Assembly (NCBI RefSeq): GCF_904061905.1 | Contig: NZ_CAJFCI010000021.1 | Span: 1 to 37,195 of the forward strand | Source of the DNA: Zestomonas carbonaria | GTDB lineage: Bacteria > Pseudomonadota > Gammaproteobacteria > Pseudomonadales > Pseudomonadaceae | Direction of reading: 5' to 3' | Length of the DNA: 37,195 bases | Shown: piece by piece, positions 26,350 to 34,207 of the stretch | How positions within the stretch are numbered: the stretch's first letter is position 1 | Layout: the number at the start of each line of letters is the position of its first letter | Program-made: the position numbers and the translations under genes | The notes under the pieces: model-generated | The model's database searches: none | What the model was told of the DNA's origin: nothing | What the model saw: only the letters and a program-made list of their open reading frames with translations

Positions 26350-26466
26350 CCCCGGAAGCCCTCGCTTGTCCTTGACCGAGGGCCGACTCGGCGCCACCCT
26401 GACGCCTTCGTTCCCGCCCCGGCAGCCCCCTCGCCGCCGCCTTTTCCGTAGTGGAGGATTCACCCC

Positions 26467-27441
26467 ATGAGCGTTCGCCTTGGCATAGTCATGGACCCCA
26501 TCGCGCGCATCTCCTACAAGAAGGACAGCTCGCTGGCCATGCTGCTCGCCGCCCAGGCGCGTGGCTGGCCACTGTTCTACATGGAACAGCAGGACCTGTA
26601 CCAGGCCGCCGGCGGCGAAGCACGCGCACGCGTTCGCCCGCTCAAGGTGTTCGCCGACCCGCAGCGCTGGTTCGAGCTGGGCGTGGAGAGCGACATCGCC
26701 CTCGCCGAGCTGGACACGATCCTGATGCGCAAGGATCCGCCATTCGACATGGAGTTCGTCTACTCCACCTACCTGCTGGAACAGGCCGAGCAAGCCGGCG
26801 TGCTGGTGGTCAACCGCCCGCAGAGCCTGCGCGACTGCAACGAGAAGCTGTTCGCCACCCGGTTCCCCCACTGCATGCCGCCCACCCTGGTCAGCCGCAG
26901 GCCTGACATTCTGCGTGAGTTTGCAAGTCAGCAGCGTGACATCATTCTCAAACCCCTGGATGGCATGGGCGGTTCCTCGATCTTTCGGCACCGCGAGAAC
27001 GACCCCAACCTCTCGGTGATCCTCGAGACCCTGACCGTCCACGGTACCCAGCAGATCATGGCGCAGGCCTATCTGCCGGCGATCAAGGAAGGCGACAAGC
27101 GCATCCTGATGATCGACGGCGAGCCGGTGCCCTACTGCCTGGCACGCATTCCCGCCGAGGGCGAGAGCCGCGGCAACCTGGCCGCCGGCGGGCGTGGCGA
27201 GGCGCGCCCGCTGACCGCGCGCGACCGCTGGATCGCCGCCGAGGTCGGGCCGGTGCTGCGCGAGAAGGGCCTGCTGTTCGTCGGCCTGGATGTGATCGGC
27301 GACCACCTCACCGAGATCAACGTCACCAGCCCGACCTGCATCCGCGAGATCGACGCCGCCTACGACACCCGCATCGGTGAGCGGCTGATGGACACCATCG
27401 AAAACAAGCTGCAGGTCGCAGGTCGGAAACCACAAGTTTGA
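26467..27441 (+). CDS. gshB: Glutathione synthetase
   Basis: A 324-aa ATP-grasp ligase that joins gamma-glutamylcysteine to glycine. The N-terminal GIVMDPIARISYKKDSSLAMLLAAQARGW and LMRKDPPFDMEFVYSTYLLE blocks are family hallmarks. The ATP-grasp region shows DIILKPLDGMGGSSIFR, then EGDKRILMIDGEPVPYCLARIPAEGESRGNLAAGGRGEARPLT and the metal-binding DVIGDHLTEINVTSPTC. The ATG at 26467 follows GGAGG. The last roughly 12 residues (about 313-324) are encoded by the arm of a palindromic repeat and look like a recent extension past the usual end. tonB3 and algH follow on the same strand. Confidence 0.97.
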   Translation: MSVRLGIVMDPIARISYKKDSSLAMLLAAQARGWPLFYMEQQDLYQAAGGEARARVRPLKVFADPQRWFELGVESDIALAELDTILMRKDPPFDMEFVYSTYLLEQAEQAGVLVVNRPQSLRDCNEKLFATRFPHCMPPTLVSRRPDILREFASQQRDIILKPLDGMGGSSIFRHRENDPNLSVILETLTVHGTQQIMAQAYLPAIKEGDKRILMIDGEPVPYCLARIPAEGESRGNLAAGGRGEARPLTARDRWIAAEVGPVLREKGLLFVGLDVIGDHLTEINVTSPTCIREIDAAYDTRIGERLMDTIENKLQVAGRKPQV

Positions 27442-27484
27442 AGTAGGTGGCAGCTTGGAGCTTGCCGCTTGCAGCCTGCCGCTT
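27404..27484. repeat. CAAGCTGCAAGC palindromic element, copy 4
   Basis: The left arm ACAAGCTGCAGGTCGCAGG lies inside the 3' end of gshB. The right arm CAGCTTGGAGCTTGCCGC lies after the stop codon. It is the most diverged copy of the family at 2628-2707, 10324-10424 and 11146-11218. Confidence 0.65.
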
Positions 27485-27527
27485 TGCGTCGCAGACTGCG
27501 CGGCAATCCGAGCCGACCCGACCGCCG

Positions 27528-28421
27528 ATGAACGCAGCCGTCAATATTCCCGCCCTTCCCGCCGCGCGCGTGCGCCCGGCGGATCGGCTGGGTTTTACCC
27601 TGTTCGTCGCCGCCGTGCTGCACCTGGCGCTGATCCTCGGCCTCAGCTTCACCCTGCCGGACGTCACCCAGGTCAGCAAGACCCTGGAAATCACCCTGTC
27701 CACCTTCAAGAGCCAGGAAAAGCCCAAGGATGCCGACTTCCTGGCCCAGGACAACCAGCAGGGCAGCGGCACCCTGGAGCACAAGGCGGCGCCCAAGACC
27801 ACCGAGCAGGCGCCGTTCCAGGACACCGAGATCCGCAAGGTGACCCCGCCGGCGGCACCCCGGCAGAGCGCGAAGCAGGAAGCGCCGCAGCCCGCGGTAG
27901 CCACCCGCCAGCAGCAACCGCAGAAGACCTCGGTCAAGCGCGAGCGGGTCACTCCCGAACCGCAACCACAGGCCGCGCCGCGCTTCGACAGCGCGGAGCT
28001 GTCGGCGCAGATCTCCAGCCTCGAGGCGGAACTGGCCCAGGAGCAGCAGGCCTACGCCAAGCGGCCGAAGATCCATCGCCTGAACGCCGCCTCGACCATG
28101 CGCGACAAGGGCGCCTGGTACAAGGACGAGTGGCGCAAGAAGGTCGAGCGGGTCGGCAACCTCAACTACCCCGACGAAGCGCGCCGCCAGCGCATCTACG
28201 GCCACCTGCGCATGCTGGTATCGATCAACCGCGACGGCAGCCTGTATGAAGTGCAGGTGCTGGAGTCCTCCGGCCAGCAGGTGCTCGACGAAGCCGCGCG
28301 CCGCATCGTCCGCCTCGCCGCGCCGTTCGCACCGTTCACCGGCGACCTGGCGGACATCGACCGCCTGGAAATCATCCGCACCTGGCGCTTCGAGCGCGGT
28401 GATCGGCTGTCGAGCAATTAA
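27528..28421 (+). CDS. tonB3: TonB-family protein TonB3
   Basis: A 297-aa TonB-like protein. A single N-terminal anchor at about residues 24-46 (LGFTLFVAAVLHLALILGLSF, with the conserved SHxxH-like His) is followed by a Pro/Gln/Lys-rich periplasmic spacer, a coiled segment (ELSAQISSLEAELAQEQQAYAKRPK) and a C-terminal TonB domain (NYPDEARRQRIYGHLRMLVSINRDGSLYEVQVLESSGQQVLDEAARRIVRLAAPFAPF). In P. aeruginosa, tonB3 is required for normal twitching and pilus assembly, which fits its place next to the pil-chp cluster. The ATG at 27528 gives a short cytoplasmic tail; the frame is open for 27 more codons upstream, but these run through the repeat. The ribosome-binding site is poor. Confidence 0.92.
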   Translation: MNAAVNIPALPAARVRPADRLGFTLFVAAVLHLALILGLSFTLPDVTQVSKTLEITLSTFKSQEKPKDADFLAQDNQQGSGTLEHKAAPKTTEQAPFQDTEIRKVTPPAAPRQSAKQEAPQPAVATRQQQPQKTSVKRERVTPEPQPQAAPRFDSAELSAQISSLEAELAQEQQAYAKRPKIHRLNAASTMRDKGAWYKDEWRKKVERVGNLNYPDEARRQRIYGHLRMLVSINRDGSLYEVQVLESSGQQVLDEAARRIVRLAAPFAPFTGDLADIDRLEIIRTWRFERGDRLSSN

Positions 28422-28868
28422 AAGGCTGGAGGCTGGCCATTCACCTTCTGCGTCAAACCTTTTTTCGCGGCCATGGGACTGGGCGTCCCCGCCGATCCTA
28501 CGAACACGGCCTCGATGTTGACCTGTAGGAGCGCGCCATGCGCGCGATTGGCGGTAATGCTGTTTACTGGGTCCCCGCGTACGCGGGGATGACGGGGGAC
28601 GAAACCCCAACGCCAAACCGTCATTCCCCTACGCGGGCCGCCGCTAACGCGGGAATCCAATAAACACGTAGGGTGCGCCGTGCGCACCGATCCGGGGCCA
28701 ACACCTGCGCTTCCAGCGAAACCCCCTGCTGGCGCCAGGGTGAACGGTGCGCGCGGCGCCCCCTACAAAAGCCGGGCCGCCGTTTCGTCCAGCCTTCCAG
28801 CCTCCAGCGCTCTTGTCGGCTTTTCGCCCCCGCTTGCCGCCTGCCGTCTTAAGCCCGAAACTAGCGCC
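28422..28868. repeat. Intergenic cluster of nested palindromic repeats
   Basis: This 447-nt gap between tonB3 and algH holds no gene I can support. It contains a GTAGGAGC-type REP at 28525-28547. It also has two facing copies of the CCCGCG hairpin unit, at 28562-28596 and, inverted and with an enlarged core, at 28618-28665. A third element has 21-nt arms at 28668-28688 and 28746-28766, inverted and identical at 19 of 21 positions, each with GTAGGG at the outer end. The AlgH ribosome-binding region follows near 28855 and is weak. Confidence 0.8.
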
Positions 28869-29438
28869 ATGAAGAACTCAGACCCCAGCTACCTCAAGCA
28901 CCACTTCCTGATCGCCATGCCGCACATGGCCGATCCGAATTTCGTGCAGACCGTCACCTACCTGGTCGAACACAACGAACAGGGCGCCATGGGCCTGGTC
29001 ATCAACCGCCCCAATGGCCTCAACCTGGCCGACGTGCTCGAACAACTGCGTCCCGACGACACTCCGCCGATCCTCTGCCGCAGCCTGCCGATCTTCTCCG
29101 GCGGCCCGGTACAGACCGACCGCGGCTTCGTCCTGCACAAGACCGGTGTGCAGTTCCAGGCCACCCTGGAGCTGGGCGAGCTGGCCCTGTCCACCTCCCA
29201 GGACGTGCTGTTCGCCATCGCCGACGGCCAGGGGCCGGAGCAGTACCTGATCGCCCTCGGCTATGCCGGCTGGGAAGCCGGGCAACTGGAGGCGGAACTG
29301 GTCGACAACGCCTGGCTGACCTGCCCGGCGGACAGCCACATCCTCTTCGACCTGCCCTACGACCAGCGCCTGGCGGCCGCCGCCGAGCGCCTCGGCGTCA
29401 ATCTCAGCCTGCTCACCTCGCAGGCCGGGCACGCCTGA
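28869..29438 (+). CDS. algH: AlgH / YqgE family protein
   Basis: A 189-aa UPF0301 protein. The signature blocks are HHFLIAMPHMADPNFVQTVTYLVEHNEQGAMGLVINRP at residues 10-47, IFSGGPVQTDRGFVLH, and IALGYAGWEAGQLEAELVDNAWL. It matches AlgH of P. aeruginosa in length. AlgH was first named as an alginate regulator; structures suggest a conserved fold without a proven enzymatic function. It overlaps the next gene ruvX by one base (TGATG), so the two are translationally coupled, an arrangement kept across proteobacteria. Confidence 0.95.
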   Translation: MKNSDPSYLKHHFLIAMPHMADPNFVQTVTYLVEHNEQGAMGLVINRPNGLNLADVLEQLRPDDTPPILCRSLPIFSGGPVQTDRGFVLHKTGVQFQATLELGELALSTSQDVLFAIADGQGPEQYLIALGYAGWEAGQLEAELVDNAWLTCPADSHILFDLPYDQRLAAAAERLGVNLSLLTSQAGHA

Positions 29439-29866
29439 TGAGTGAACGCCCGCTGCGCCTGTTGCTCGGTTTCGACTACGGCAGCAAGCAGATCGGTGTC
29501 GCGGTCGGCCAGGTGATCACCGGCCAGGCCCGCGAGCTGTGCGTGCTCAAGGCACAGAACGGGGTCCCCGACTGGCAGCGGGTCGAGGCGCTGATCAAGG
29601 AGTGGCAGCCGGACGCCCTGGTGGTCGGCCTGCCGCTGAACATGGATGGGACGCCCAGCGAAATGAGCGAGCGCGCGGAAAAGTTCGCCCGCCGCCTGAG
29701 TGGCCGCTTCAACCTGCCGGTACATACCCACGACGAGCGCCTGACCACCTTCGAAGCCAAGGGTCAGCGGCTCGCCCAGGGCCAGCGCGGCGGTTACCGC
29801 GAACGCCCGGTCGACGCCCTGGCCGCCGCCCTGCTGCTGCAGGGCTGGCTGGAACAGCATCTGTAA
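29438..29866 (+). CDS. ruvX: Holliday junction resolvase-like / pre-16S rRNA nuclease
   Basis: A 142-aa RNase H-fold nuclease of the YqgF/RuvX family. The first catalytic motif LLGFDYGSKQIGVAVGQ is at residues 7-23, the LVVGLPLNMDGTPSEMSERAEKFA block follows, and DERLTTFEA plus the C-terminal VDALAAALLLQGWL provide the remaining acidic residues. In E. coli YqgF matures the 5' end of 16S rRNA and is essential; resolvase activity has also been proposed. It is co-transcribed with algH and followed after 67 nt by pyrR. Confidence 0.95.
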   Translation: MSERPLRLLLGFDYGSKQIGVAVGQVITGQARELCVLKAQNGVPDWQRVEALIKEWQPDALVVGLPLNMDGTPSEMSERAEKFARRLSGRFNLPVHTHDERLTTFEAKGQRLAQGQRGGYRERPVDALAAALLLQGWLEQHL

Positions 29867-29933
29867 TCTTGATCCATGACAGTGGCCAGCCTCGACCAAG
29901 CGTCTAGGCTTTGCACCACCTGAAGGAGTGCCC

Positions 29934-30449
29934 ATGAACCTGCCCAATCCCGCCGACCTGCTGCCGCGGATGGCCGCCGACCTGAACGGCCACCTGAATC
30001 GCCACCACATCGACAATCCGCGCTTCATCGGCATCCACACCGGCGGCGTCTGGGTGGCCCGGGCGTTGCTCGAAGCGCTCGGCCGCGACGACGAGCTCGG
30101 CCTGCTCGACGTATCCTTCTACCGTGACGACTTCACCCAGAGCGGCCTGCACCCGCAGGTGCGCCCTTCGGCCCTGCCGTTCGAGGTGGAAGGCCAGCAC
30201 CTGGTGCTGATCGACGACGTGCTGATGAGCGGGCGCACCGTCCGCGCCGCCCTCAACGAACTGTTCGACTACGGCCGCCCGGCCAGCGTGACCCTGGTCT
30301 GCCTGCTCGACCTCGACGCCCGCGAGCTGCCGATCCGCCCAGACGTGGTCGGCGCCACCCTGTCGCTGGCCGCCGACGAACGGGTAAAATTGCTCGGCCC
30401 CGCGCCACTGCGCCTCGAACGCCAGACCCTCGCCCCCGCCGCCAACTGA
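29934..30449 (+). CDS. pyrR: Bifunctional pyrimidine regulator / uracil phosphoribosyltransferase PyrR
   Basis: A 171-aa type I phosphoribosyltransferase. The PRPP-binding motif [19 protein letters not shown] is near residues 88-106. Other conserved blocks are [32 protein letters not shown] and the dimer region [25 protein letters not shown]. PyrR homologues make UMP from uracil and PRPP, and in some bacteria attenuate pyr transcripts; Pseudomonas PyrR has been studied as a regulator of pyr genes. The ATG at 29934 follows AAGGAG. A GTG two codons upstream overlaps that site. pyrB starts 10 nt after the stop. Confidence 0.94.
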   Translation: MNLPNPADLLPRMAADLNGHLNRHHIDNPRFIGIHTGGVWVARALLEALGRDDELGLLDVSFYRDDFTQSGLHPQVRPSALPFEVEGQHLVLIDDVLMSGRTVRAALNELFDYGRPASVTLVCLLDLDARELPIRPDVVGATLSLAADERVKLLGPAPLRLERQTLAPAAN

Positions 30450-30459
30450 GACCCCCGCG

Positions 30460-31470
30460 ATGACGCCGAACGCCGCCAAGCGCCCGCTGCAACTCAACGA
30501 GCAGGGCCAGCTTTGCCATTTCCTCAGCCTCGATGGACTGCCCCGCGAGCTGCTCACCGAACTCCTCGACACTGCCGACTCCTTCCTCGAAGTCGGCGCC
30601 CGCGCCGTGAAGAAGGTCCCGCTGCTGCGCGGCAAGACCGTCTGCAACGTGTTCTTCGAGAACTCCACGCGCACCCGCACCACCTTCGAACTGGCCGCCC
30701 AGCGGCTTTCCGCCGACGTGATCACCCTCAACGTGTCGACTTCCTCGACCAGCAAGGGCGAGACGCTGACCGACACCCTGCGCAACCTGGAGGCGATGGC
30801 CGCCGACATGTTCGTGGTGCGCCACGCCGACTCCGGCGCCGCGCACTTCATCGCCGAGCACGTCTGCCCGGACGTGGCGGTGATCAACGGCGGCGACGGC
30901 CGCCACGCGCACCCGACCCAGGGCATGCTCGACATGCTGACCATCCGTCGCCACAAAGGCGGCTTCGAGAATCTCTCGGTGGCCATCGTCGGCGACATCC
31001 TGCATTCGCGGGTGGCGCGCTCGAACATGCTGGCGCTGAAGACCCTGGGCTGCCCGGACATCCGCGTGATCGCGCCGAAGACCCTGCTGCCGATCGGCGT
31101 CGAGCAATACGGTGTGCGGGTGTTCACCGATCTTGCCGAAGGGCTGAAGGACGTCGACGTGGTGATCATGCTGCGCCTGCAACGCGAACGCATGCAGGGC
31201 GGCCTGCTGCCCAGCGAAGGCGAGTTCTTCCGCCTCTACGGCCTCACCGAGCAGCGCCTGAAGCTGGCCAAGCCGGACGCCCTGGTGATGCACCCCGGCC
31301 CGATCAACCGTGGCGTGGAGATCGAGTCGGCGGTGGCCGATGGCCCGCAATCGGTGATCCTCAACCAGGTCACCTATGGCATCGCCGTGCGCATGGCGGT
31401 GCTGTCCATGGCGATGAGCGGCCAGGCCGCCCGGCGCCAACTGAATCAAGAATCCGAGGAGCAGAACTGA
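30460..31470 (+). CDS. pyrB: Aspartate carbamoyltransferase catalytic chain
   Basis: A 336-aa enzyme that joins carbamoyl phosphate and aspartate, the first committed step of pyrimidine synthesis. The carbamoyl-phosphate motif [15 protein letters not shown] starts near residue 69, [18 protein letters not shown] provides the SxK loop, and [21 protein letters not shown] and [12 protein letters not shown] follow. The N-terminal extension [25 protein letters not shown] is typical of the Pseudomonas class A enzyme, which forms a dodecamer with the dihydroorotase-like PyrC'. Its stop codon overlaps the ATG of that gene by one base (TGATG), which fits assembly of the two chains. Confidence 0.97.
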   Translation: MTPNAAKRPLQLNEQGQLCHFLSLDGLPRELLTELLDTADSFLEVGARAVKKVPLLRGKTVCNVFFENSTRTRTTFELAAQRLSADVITLNVSTSSTSKGETLTDTLRNLEAMAADMFVVRHADSGAAHFIAEHVCPDVAVINGGDGRHAHPTQGMLDMLTIRRHKGGFENLSVAIVGDILHSRVARSNMLALKTLGCPDIRVIAPKTLLPIGVEQYGVRVFTDLAEGLKDVDVVIMLRLQRERMQGGLLPSEGEFFRLYGLTEQRLKLAKPDALVMHPGPINRGVEIESAVADGPQSVILNQVTYGIAVRMAVLSMAMSGQAARRQLNQESEEQN

Positions 31471-32741
31471 TGCGCACCCATATCCTCGGCGCCCGCATTA
31501 TCGATCCGGCCAGTGGCCTCGACCAGGTCGCCGACCTCTACATCCAGGATGCCAGGATCGCCAGCATCGGCCAGGCACCGGCCGGCTTCGTCGCCGAACG
31601 CAGCCTGGACGCCCAGGGACTGGTCGCCGCGCCCGGCCTGGTCGACCTCTCCGTGGCCCTGCGCGAGCCGGGCTACAGCCGCAAGGGCAACATCGCCAGC
31701 GAAACCCTGGCGGCGGCCGCCGGCGGCGTCACCAGCCTGTGCTGCCCACCGCTGACCAAGCCGGTGCTCGACACCCCGGCGGTGGCCGAACTGATCCTCG
31801 ACCGCGCCCGCGAGGCCGGGCACACCAAGGTGTTCCCCATCGGCGCACTGAGCAAGGGCCTGGCCGGCGAGCAACTGGCCGAGCTGGTGGCGTTGCGCGA
31901 TACCGGCTGCGTAGCCTTCGGCAACGGCCTCGCCCAGTTCGAGAACAACCGCACCCTGCGTCGCGCCCTGGAATACGCGGCGACCTTCGACCTCACCGTG
32001 GTGTTCCATCCCCAGGACCGCGCCCTGGCCGAAGGCGGAATCGCCCACGAAGGGCCGACCGCCAGCTTCCTCGGCCTGGCCGGCATCCCGGAAAGCGCCG
32101 AGACCGTGGCCCTGGCCCGCGACCTGCTGCTGGTCGAGCAGTCCGGTGTGCGCGCCCACTTCAGCCAGTTGACCAGCGCGCGCGGCGTCGAGCTGATCGC
32201 CCAGGCCCAGGCCCGCGGCCTGCCGGTGACCGCCGACGTGGCGCTGTACCAACTGATCCTCACCGACGAGGCGCTGATCGACTTCTCCAGCCTCTACCAC
32301 GTGCAGCCGCCACTGCGCAGCGCCGCCGACCGCGCGGGCTTGCGCGAAGCGGTGAAGGCCGGGGTGGTCGGCGCCATCGCCAGCCACCACCAGCCCCACG
32401 AGGCGGATGCCAAGGACGCGCCGTTCGGCGCCACCGAGCCAGGGATCAGCAGTGTCGAGCTGCTGCTGCCGCTGGCCATGACCCTGGTGCAGGACGGCCT
32501 GCTCGACCTGCCGACCCTGCTCGCCCGCCTGACCCACGGCCCGGCCCAGGCCCTGCGCCTGCCCGCCGGTCGCCTGGCGACAGGACAACCCGCCGACCTG
32601 GTGCTGTTCGACCCGGCGGCATCGACCCTGGCCGGCGAGACCTGGTATTCGAAGGGCGCCAACTGCCCGTTCATCGGCCACTGCCTGCCCGGCGCGGTGC
32701 GCTATACGCTGGTGGATGGGCATATCAGTTATCAGGTGTGA
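31470..32741 (+). CDS. pyrC': Non-catalytic dihydroorotase-like subunit PyrC'
   Basis: A 423-aa amidohydrolase-fold protein that looks like dihydroorotase but lacks its metal site. Active enzymes have an HxH pair just before LREPG; here the stretch is DLSVALREPG, with S61 and A63 in place of both histidines. FHPQDRALAEGG keeps a His in the next conserved block, while the C-terminal THGPAQALRLPAGRLATGQPADLVLFDP is normal. In P. aeruginosa and P. putida this inactive chain is required for PyrB assembly and activity. Its coupling to pyrB by a one-base overlap supports the same role. Confidence 0.95.
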   Translation: MRTHILGARIIDPASGLDQVADLYIQDARIASIGQAPAGFVAERSLDAQGLVAAPGLVDLSVALREPGYSRKGNIASETLAAAAGGVTSLCCPPLTKPVLDTPAVAELILDRAREAGHTKVFPIGALSKGLAGEQLAELVALRDTGCVAFGNGLAQFENNRTLRRALEYAATFDLTVVFHPQDRALAEGGIAHEGPTASFLGLAGIPESAETVALARDLLLVEQSGVRAHFSQLTSARGVELIAQAQARGLPVTADVALYQLILTDEALIDFSSLYHVQPPLRSAADRAGLREAVKAGVVGAIASHHQPHEADAKDAPFGATEPGISSVELLLPLAMTLVQDGLLDLPTLLARLTHGPAQALRLPAGRLATGQPADLVLFDPAASTLAGETWYSKGANCPFIGHCLPGAVRYTLVDGHISYQV

Positions 32742-32775
32742 GTTTTTGGGGGGAAGCTGGAGAGCACGGAGTAGG

Positions 32776-32811
32776 CTCCACCTCCACCTCCACCTCCACC
32801 TCCACCTCCGC
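32776..32811. repeat. CTCCAC hexanucleotide tandem repeat
   Basis: Five perfect CTCCAC units at 32776-32805 are followed by one imperfect unit (CTCCGC). It lies in the gap after pyrC' and is not translated in any gene I support. Confidence 0.9.
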
Positions 32812-32926
32812 CCCTCACCCTCTCCCGAAGGGAGAGGGGACTGTTTGATGGTGCTATCGCGCACGGAGCCTGACCGATACCCCGAATACTCCCTCTCCCC
32901 CTGGGAGAGGTCTAGGGTGAGGGGCG
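32812..32926. repeat. CCCTCTCCC / GGGAGAGGG inverted repeat element
   Basis: CCCCTCACCCTCTCCC at the left and GGGAGAGGTCTAGGGTGAGGGG at the right form the outer arms. Internal CTCTCCC-gaa-GGGAGAG and CCTCTCCCCCTGGGAGAGG hairpins lie next to them. A relative is at 37049-37118. It could end transcription from pyrC'. Confidence 0.7.
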
Positions 32927-32954
32927 GACTTTCGTTCCCTCCTAACGCTCCCCC

Positions 32955-33023
32955 GTAGGGTGGATGTCGCTTTTCACATCCACCTCCCTCCGGTGGAAAA
33001 CGCTTCGCGGTTCTCCACCCTAC
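32955..33023. repeat. GTAGGGTGGA cruciform-like element
   Basis: The outer arms GTAGGGTGGA (32955-32964) and TCCACCCTAC (33014-33023) are perfect inverted copies. Inside are two hairpins, one with GTGGATG/CATCCAC arms and one with GGTGGA and AACGC-ttc-GCGgTT. It stops 5 nt before the 3' end of the convergent CGL gene. Confidence 0.75.
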
Positions 33024-33028
33024 CCCCC

Positions 33029-34207
33029 TCAAATCCGCGCCAACGCCCGGGCCAGATCGGCGCGCAGGTCCTCGACGTCCTCCACTCCCACCGACAGGCG
33101 GATCAACCCATCGCCGATACCAAGCTCGGCGCGGGTCTCGGCCGGGATGCTGGCGTGGGTCATGATCGCCGGGTGTTCGATCAGGCTTTCCACCCCGCCG
33201 AGGCTTTCCGCCAGGGCGAAGATGTCCACGGCTTCCAGGAAGCGCCGCGCGCCGGCCAGGTCGCAGTTCAGGTCGAGGGAGATCATCCCCCCGAACGCGC
33301 GCATCTGCCGGCGCGCCAGCTCATGCTGCGGGTGCGACGGCAGGCCCGGATAGTGGACGCGCGCCACCTGCGGCTGGCGCTCCAGCCACTGCGCCAGCTC
33401 CAGGGCGTTCTCGCAGTGCCGCTGCATGCGCAGCGCCAGGGTCTTCACCCCGCGCAGGGTGAGGAAGGCGTCGAACGGCCCGGCGATGGCACCCACCGAG
33501 TTCTGCAGGAAGCCCAGTTGCTCGCGCAGCTCGGCATTGCGCTCCTCGCCGCTGACGATGGCGATGCCGCCAATCACGTCGGAATGGCCGTTCAGGTACT
33601 TGGTGGTGGAGTGCACCACGATGTCGAAACCCAGCTCCAGCGGGCGTTGCACCCAGGGGCTGGCGAAGGTGTTGTCGGCCACCGCGATGATGCCCCGCGC
33701 GCGGCAGATGCGCGCCACCGCCTCCAGGTCGGTCAGGCGCAGCAGCGGGTTGCTCGGCGTCTCCACCCAGACCATCCGCGTCTCCGGGGTCAGCGCCGCC
33801 TCCAGCGCGGCGGGGTCGGCCAGGTCGACGAAGCTGAAGCGATGCCCGGCGCTACGCCTGCGCACCCGCTCGAACAGCCGGTAGGTGCCGCCATACAGGT
33901 CGTTGCCGGAAACGATGTGGGCGCCGGCGTCGAGGGTTTCCAGCACGGTGGCGATGGCCGCCAGACCGGAGGCGAAGGCGAACGCCTGGGCGCCGCCTTC
34001 GAGGTCCGCCACGCAGCGCTCCAGCGCCCAGCGCGTGGGGTTGTGCGAGCGGCCGTAGTCGAGCCCCTTGTGCACGCCGGGGCTCTGCTGGGCATAGGTG
34101 GAGTTGGCGTAGATCGGCGGCATCAGCGCGCCGGTGGACGGGTCCGGCACCTGCCCGGCGTGGATCACCCGGGTGGCGAAGGCGCGCGGCGTATCGTGTT
34201 GGCTCAT
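33029..34207 (-). CDS. Cystathionine gamma-lyase / gamma-synthase family enzyme
   Basis: A 392-aa PLP enzyme of the Cys/Met metabolism family. The Schiff-base lysine is K203 in HSTTKYLNGHSD. YANSTYAQQSPG, LDYGRSHNPTRWALERCVADLEGG, FASGLAAI, GNDLYGGTYRLFERV and ETPSNPLLRLTD are the usual family blocks. Its partner cystathionine beta-synthase directly upstream, overlapping by 4 nt, argues for cystathionine gamma-lyase acting in reverse transsulfuration (cystathionine to cysteine). Sequence alone does not separate lyase from gamma-synthase (MetB), so the specific activity is inferred from context. It corresponds to PA0400 by gene order. Confidence 0.9.
   Translation of the reverse strand: MSQHDTPRAFATRVIHAGQVPDPSTGALMPPIYANSTYAQQSPGVHKGLDYGRSHNPTRWALERCVADLEGGAQAFAFASGLAAIATVLETLDAGAHIVSGNDLYGGTYRLFERVRRRSAGHRFSFVDLADPAALEAALTPETRMVWVETPSNPLLRLTDLEAVARICRARGIIAVADNTFASPWVQRPLELGFDIVVHSTTKYLNGHSDVIGGIAIVSGEERNAELREQLGFLQNSVGAIAGPFDAFLTLRGVKTLALRMQRHCENALELAQWLERQPQVARVHYPGLPSHPQHELARRQMRAFGGMISLDLNCDLAGARRFLEAVDIFALAESLGGVESLIEHPAIMTHASIPAETRAELGIGDGLIRLSVGVEDVEDLRADLARALARI

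Noticed and set aside
27447..27527. N-terminal extension of TonB3 by 27 codons
   Set aside because: These codons lie in or beside the repeat copy, and the extension would put an unusual tail before the membrane anchor.
31470..32741. Active dihydroorotase (PyrC)
   Set aside because: The HxH metal ligands are replaced by Ser and Ala, and the gene is coupled to pyrB as the known non-catalytic subunit is.
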